DNA of 17,139 bases, taken from positions 1-17,139 of the forward strand of contig JBMYWA010000051.1 in the NCBI GenBank assembly GCA_049606935.1, in the 5' to 3' direction. The stretch comes from CAJXZP01 sp049606935 (GTDB taxonomy: Bacteria > Bacteroidota > Bacteroidia > Flavobacteriales_G > Salibacteraceae). Of this stretch, positions 14,119 to 17,139 are shown in pieces. Numbering within the stretch: the stretch's first letter is position 1; every line of letters begins with the position of its first letter. The notes below the pieces were generated by a model. It ran no database searches and was not told the DNA's origin. It was given only the letters and a program-made list of their open reading frames with translations. The position numbers and the translations under genes are program-made.

Positions 14119-15663
14119 ATGAGTAAATATATATTACTGTTCATAACATCAATTTTACTTTCAATTTTCACTTGCGCACAATCTGATATTGATTTGAATG
14201 GATACAATGTGTTTTATTATGAAAATGGGCAAAAATCTTCTGAAGGAAATTTTTTAAATGGAAAGCCAGAAGGTTTTTGGAAAAATTATTTTGAAACAGG
14301 TGTTTTGAAATCGGAAGGAAATCGGAAAAATCATCTCTTAGATAGTACCTGGTTATTTTATTATGAAAATGGATTATTAAAAGAAAAGGTAAATTACCGA
14401 GCCTCCAAGAAGGAAGGTTGGTCATATTCTTATTCAGAAGAAGGTTTTTTATTGGAGCAGTTACCCTATAGTAATGACACCATTCAAGGTTATGGTATGA
14501 AATATTTTACCGATGTTAATCGTGTTGAATTTGAAGAACCGTATGTGGATGGTATATTATCTGGTAATGGATTTCAATATGCTAGAGATGGTAGAATTGT
14601 GGGTTTAATTACTTATGAAAAAGGTACTTTAAAGAGTATTCAAAAAATAAATAGTTACAATATTAGAAAAGAAAAAGTAGGTCTTTGGATCACTTATTAC
14701 GATGATATTACGGATAGAAAAGCTAAGTTACTGGAGGGTAGGTATAAACTAGGTTTAAAAAATGGATATTTTAGAGAGTATGATAGAAAGGGTATTCAAC
14801 TTTCCACTACCAAATATGTAAACGGTCAAGTTGTTGAAAACGCATCAGAATTAATGAATGTTGATTTGGTACGAGAATTTTATCCAGACGCTAGTGTTAA
14901 ATGGGAAAAAACCTATTTAGGAGCTACTCCACATGGTATTTGGAAAAAATACGATACAGCTGGAGTAGTAATTGAAACTTTAATATACAAGCAAGGAATT
15001 CTATTTGGAGAGGGTATAATCGATTCTAAGGGGGTTAAACAAGGTTATTGGAAGGAGTATTACAATGAGGGTATTTTACGTGCTGAGGGTGACTATAAAA
15101 ATGGTGCTAAGATTGGTAAATGGAAATTTTATCATATTAATCAAAAATTAGAGCAAGTAGGTGTTTATCGTAGAGGAGGTAAACCTGATGGAGATTGGAT
15201 TTGGTATTATGATAATGGATCGGTAAAAAGAGAGGAAACATATTTTAATGGATTGGAAGATGGTAGTATTATTGAATATTCTGAAGATGGTGAAATCATT
15301 AAAAATGGGCAATATGTAGAAGGTTTTAAAGATGGGGAGTGGGAAATTAATACTGGCGATTACATTGAAAAAGGTAATTATGTAGAAGGCATGATGCACG
15401 GATCTTGGATGGGTATTTATAAAAGCACAGGCAAAACGGCATTTAAAGGAGAATATCTAGAAGATGAACCAAATGATAAACACACTTTTTATTACCCTAA
15501 TGGAAGAAAAATGCTAGAAGGTAAATATCAATTAGGTTTAAAAGTTGGAGATTGGAAAAGATATGACGAAAATGGCTTAGTTGTATTAACTATTAAATAT
15601 AGAAATGGGGTGGCACAAAAAATAAGTGGTAAAAAAGTTATTGGTAACGAGGAGGAAGAATAA
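14119..15663 (+). CDS. Exported MORN_2-repeat protein
   Basis: The 514-residue protein has a signal peptide at 1-21 (MSKYILLFITSILLSIFTCAQ, cleaved probably after CAQ). The Cys is not in a good lipobox, so a lipoprotein is unlikely. The rest is built of about 17 tandem units of 22-25 residues with consensus G-x-W-x-x-Y-Y-x-x-G-x-L-x-x-E-G-x-Y-x-x-G-x-K. The clearest start near residues 52, 188, 273, 309, 333, 358, 382, 406, 428, 453 and 477; those between about 100 and 260 are eroded. This is the MORN_2 type seen in many Bacteroidetes surface proteins, often auto-annotated YwqK-family antitoxin without experimental basis. Such repeats form elongated beta-sheets that bind proteins or lipids. 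No toxin-like gene is adjacent and no T9SS sorting domain is evident at the EEEE end. Confidence 0.85.
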   Translation: MSKYILLFITSILLSIFTCAQSDIDLNGYNVFYYENGQKSSEGNFLNGKPEGFWKNYFETGVLKSEGNRKNHLLDSTWLFYYENGLLKEKVNYRASKKEGWSYSYSEEGFLLEQLPYSNDTIQGYGMKYFTDVNRVEFEEPYVDGILSGNGFQYARDGRIVGLITYEKGTLKSIQKINSYNIRKEKVGLWITYYDDITDRKAKLLEGRYKLGLKNGYFREYDRKGIQLSTTKYVNGQVVENASELMNVDLVREFYPDASVKWEKTYLGATPHGIWKKYDTAGVVIETLIYKQGILFGEGIIDSKGVKQGYWKEYYNEGILRAEGDYKNGAKIGKWKFYHINQKLEQVGVYRRGGKPDGDWIWYYDNGSVKREETYFNGLEDGSIIEYSEDGEIIKNGQYVEGFKDGEWEINTGDYIEKGNYVEGMMHGSWMGIYKSTGKTAFKGEYLEDEPNDKHTFYYPNGRKMLEGKYQLGLKVGDWKRYDENGLVVLTIKYRNGVAQKISGKKVIGNEEEE

Positions 15664-15666
15664 ATC

Positions 15667-15702
15667 CAATCCCTAAAAAAAAAATAATTCAATTGGGGAT
15701 TG
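15667..15702. terminator. Weak hairpin between convergent genes, possible terminator
   Basis: CAATCCC (15667-15673) and GGGATTG (15696-15702) pair over 7 bp with a long 22-nt loop containing an A10 run. Neither strand has a T run directly after the stem, so its function as an intrinsic terminator is doubtful. No better terminator is visible between the MORN gene and the convergent membrane gene. Confidence 0.25.
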
Positions 15703-15708
15703 TGAATA

Positions 15709-16161
15709 TTAATCCTCTTTTGATCCTACAAATTTTGGAATAAAAACCAAAGCTACTAGTGCTGTAGTTACATGAAATGGTACTGTTAATAGTGCTAAAT
15801 TTGGTGGTATATCACCTACTTCTAATAACCCTAAGTTTATTAATTGTTCTGGAAAAAACTGAATAACAATACTTAGAATAAATCCTATTAAAATTATGGT
15901 GAGATAAATCTTAGTACCCTTAGCATAATTTTTTGAAGAAACAATATAATAAAATATTGAGGCAATAATTGGAGGAATAAAAGATCCAATAGATAATGCC
16001 ATTTCATCAATAATTGATGGAAAATCTACTTCTTGGATCATAGGTAGAAAAAAGAATAAAATGTTATTTAATGCTGCAGTTATTATACCAGCTAAAAAGC
16101 CTCCAACCACGTATTTCCAAACTGTAAATGTTTTTACAGGCACTTCTAATGTTTGTTCCAT
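15709..16161 (-). CDS. Small four-helix membrane protein, unknown function
   Basis: The 150-residue protein has four predicted inner-membrane helices near 15-40 (YVVGGFLAGIITAALNNILF), 55-75 (SIGSFIPPIIASIFYYIV), 84-104 (IYLTIILIGFILSIVIQFF) and 122-146 (LTVPFHVTTALVALVFIPKF). The asparagine pair after the first helix, the proline pair in helix 2 and the histidine in helix 4 are typical of the DUF6069-like group of four-helix proteins, but this assignment is from memory of the general pattern and is tentative. No catalytic motif is seen. It is alone, divergent from the small two-helix gene and convergent with the MORN-repeat gene. ATG at 16161. A TATATTTA box (16187-16194, minus strand) lies 25 nt upstream. 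Confidence 0.7.
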   Translation of the reverse strand: MEQTLEVPVKTFTVWKYVVGGFLAGIITAALNNILFFFLPMIQEVDFPSIIDEMALSIGSFIPPIIASIFYYIVSSKNYAKGTKIYLTIILIGFILSIVIQFFPEQLINLGLLEVGDIPPNLALLTVPFHVTTALVALVFIPKFVGSKED

Positions 16162-16412
16162 AATATTGGGAGTTGATTCGATGGTATAAATATATTAACT
16201 TGTTAATAATCAGTTTATTTAATTAATATTTTACCAATTAGCTAAACCTCAAAATAATAATTATGTAAATTTTAGATTTTTGGAATACTTGAGTTGTTAA
16301 GTAAGATGAAAACAGAATTAATTTTTATTTGTCTCAAAAACATGTTTTTACAAAGGTTATAAACATACTTTTTGTGGTGATGAAAGTCATTTACTAAATT
16401 GATTAACATCAG
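16162..16412. other. Intergenic region between divergent membrane-protein genes
   Basis: It is AT-rich with no supported gene. It contains a near-consensus -7 box for the four-helix gene (16187-16194, minus) and the short inverted repeat TTAAC-TT-GTTAA (16196-16207). Nothing else stands out. Confidence 0.4.
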
Positions 16413-16442
16413 TTGTAATTTTTACTGTATAGTGTTCATTTG
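16413..16442 (+). promoter_or_regulatory. Putative promoter of the two-helix membrane protein gene
   Basis: TTG (16413-16415), 19 nt, TTCATTTG (16435-16442) fits TTG-N19-TAnnTTTG with one mismatch. Transcription would start near 16447-16449, giving a leader of about 38 nt. This places the start inside the longest open frame and so favours the ATG at 16486. Confidence 0.45.
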
Positions 16443-16485
16443 TGGAGGAAATATTACTTTAGGAGCCAAATTAAAATTGGTATCT

Positions 16486-16680
16486 ATGAACAAGAATAAA
16501 ATTATTGGTTTAGTCATTTGGTTTGTCACTTTAGTGGTTCCAATGAAAGATTGGATGTTTGCAGAAGTTGGGGGTAGTACCTCTACTACAATGTATTTAG
16601 TAATGTTTCTTCTTACTCTTACTGGAGTATTTGTTGGAAGTTACTTCTTTTCAAAGTCTACCGACTCAAAGGTAGCTTGA
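16486..16680 (+). CDS. Small two-helix membrane protein, unknown function
   Basis: The 64-residue protein (MNKNKIIGLVIWFVTLVVPM...) has two hydrophobic helices, about 5-20 and 36-54. They are joined by KDWMFAEVGGSTSTTM and followed by a short polar tail ending SKSTDSKVA. The frame is open to an ATG at 16399, but the extra 29 residues are Cys-rich and overlap the proposed promoter, so the ATG at 16486 (M30 of the longer frame) is preferred. It has its own strong terminator 24 nt after the stop, supporting a real expressed gene. No family is recognised. Confidence 0.65.
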   Translation: MNKNKIIGLVIWFVTLVVPMKDWMFAEVGGSTSTTMYLVMFLLTLTGVFVGSYFFSKSTDSKVA

Positions 16681-16703
16681 TTTGGTTTATATTGATTGAT
16701 TGG

Positions 16704-16735
16704 AAAATGCCTGGCTGGGAAGCCGGGCATTTTTG
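16704..16735 (+). terminator. Rho-independent terminator of the two-helix protein gene
   Basis: ATGCCTGGCT (16707-16716) and AGCCGGGCAT (16721-16730) form a 10-bp stem with one T-G wobble and a 4-nt GGGA loop, preceded by AAAA and followed by TTTTTG. Confidence 0.9.
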
Positions 16736-16974
16736 TTTTAAAAAAATGGGTAATAAGATTTCTAATTTTTGTATTCAATTATTATGGTACTATTAATTCT
16801 AAAATATTAGTTGGAGAACTCATAAAATTCATAGTAATAGTAACATACTCCCAATCTTTATCAATTAATAAATTTGTTTAAGAAGTATTAGTTCCAGTAA
16901 TTTTCTTTTACAGGAGTAGAAAAAATATTGGGGTTAAACAAAAAGTTAAAATAATTAATTGGTTGGATAATTTA

Positions 16975-17037
16975 ATTTTTTAGATTTTCCATAATTATGG
17001 TTTTCAATGATTTTCAAATGTAAAAAGTCTAAAAAAT
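16975..17037. repeat. Long AT inverted repeat enclosing a 12-bp palindrome
   Basis: ATTTTTTAGATTTT (16975-16988) pairs with the segment 17024-17037 (AAAGTCTAAAAAAT) over 14 bp with one T-G wobble. The 35-nt loop begins with the perfect palindrome CCATAATTATGG (16989-17000). It lies in a non-coding stretch of about 340 bp (16740-17079) in which I see no other supported feature. It may be a protein-binding site, a structured transcript or a remnant of a small repeat. Confidence 0.4.
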
Positions 17038-17071
17038 CAATACAATGAACCATGATTAAGAAATAAGAGGG

Positions 17072-17107
17072 TAAAAAAAAACCTCAATCAAAAAAATGAT
17101 TGAGGTT
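17072..17107 (-). terminator. Rho-independent terminator downstream of the edge tRNA
   Basis: AACCTCAATC (17080-17089) and GATTGAGGTT (17098-17107) form a perfect 10-bp stem with an 8-nt loop. On the minus strand the stem is followed by a T run (plus-strand A at 17073-17079). It lies 5 nt beyond the tRNA 3' end. Confidence 0.9.
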
Positions 17108-17111
17108 TTTG

Positions 17112-17139
17112 AGGTCTCGAGCGGATTCGAACCGCTGTA
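17112..17139 (-). tRNA. tRNA, 3' part only (identity not determinable)
   Basis: On the minus strand the window edge cuts a tRNA after its T-arm: AGCGG-TTCGAAT-CCGCT, then the 3' acceptor strand CGAGACC. The next base (T) would be the discriminator, and no CCA is encoded. The anticodon lies outside the window, so the amino acid cannot be stated. A terminator follows directly. Confidence 0.88.

Noticed and set aside
14168..14425. Open frame antisense to the MORN-repeat gene
   Set aside because: It arises from the repetitive Tyr/Glu/Gly/Asn codons of the real gene read backwards; no start or promoter signal of its own.
14119..15663. YwqK-type antitoxin interpretation of the MORN_2 protein
   Set aside because: The protein has a signal peptide and no partner toxin gene beside it; the label is only a database habit for this repeat.
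16306..16362. 18-residue open frame beginning MKTELIFICL
   Set aside because: Too short, no Cys or motif pattern, no terminator after it; expected by chance in this AT-rich spacer.
16696..16881. Open frame of 61 codons on the plus strand after the two-helix gene
   Set aside because: Its beginning coincides with the terminator hairpin at 16704-16735, it has no promoter or leader signal, and its composition is what translated AT-rich DNA gives.

Overview
The window looks like an ordinary chromosomal segment from an AT-rich member of the Bacteroidota, most likely Flavobacteriales. This rests on strong A/T codon bias, Bacteroidetes-type promoter boxes (TTG ... TAnnTTTG) instead of -35/-10 hexamers, A-rich leaders without clear Shine-Dalgarno sites, signal peptides ending in ...SQ or ...AQ, and flavobacterial-looking versions of several genes. 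I see no insertion sequence, integrase, phage gene, CRISPR array or other sign of a mobile island.

Layout. Positions 1-60 hold the last codons of a plus-strand gene that ends one base before the stop of the next gene. Positions 62-4356 (minus) form a four-gene ABC export operon, transcribed ATPase, permease, permease, HlyD-type adaptor: a tripartite MacAB-like pump with two different permease subunits. Divergent from it, at 4527-5204, is a LuxR/GerE-type DNA-binding protein whose receiver-like N-terminus lacks the phosphorylation residues. Positions 5205-5750 contain its terminator, a GC-richer double hairpin overlapping a good promoter, a candidate structured small RNA of about 165 nt with its own terminator, a 41-residue Cys-rich (zinc-ribbon-like) microprotein, and the terminator of the next gene. 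Then come an enoyl-CoA hydratase (minus), an envelope DUF748/AsmA-like protein (plus), an orphan NtrY-like sensor kinase (minus, tail-to-tail overlapping the DUF748 gene), pheS (plus), tRNA-Asn (minus), a PfkB-family sugar kinase (plus), a two-gene unit rpiB plus a small exported protein (minus), a long MORN_2-repeat exported protein (plus), a four-helix membrane protein (minus), a two-helix small membrane protein (plus) and the 3' end of a tRNA gene (minus) cut by the window edge.

How it works together. The first third is one export system, plausibly linked to the divergent regulator. The remainder is a mix of housekeeping functions (phenylalanyl-tRNA synthetase, tRNAs, sugar phosphate metabolism, fatty-acid oxidation) and envelope proteins, mostly in single-gene units separated by strong rho-independent terminators. 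Some genes have a -7-like box so close to the start codon that leaderless transcripts are likely.

The least explained and most interesting part is 5290-5670: hairpin pair, promoter, structured RNA candidate, terminator, then a zinc-ribbon microgene whose promoter would overlap that terminator. I found no clear multi-gene undescribed system elsewhere.
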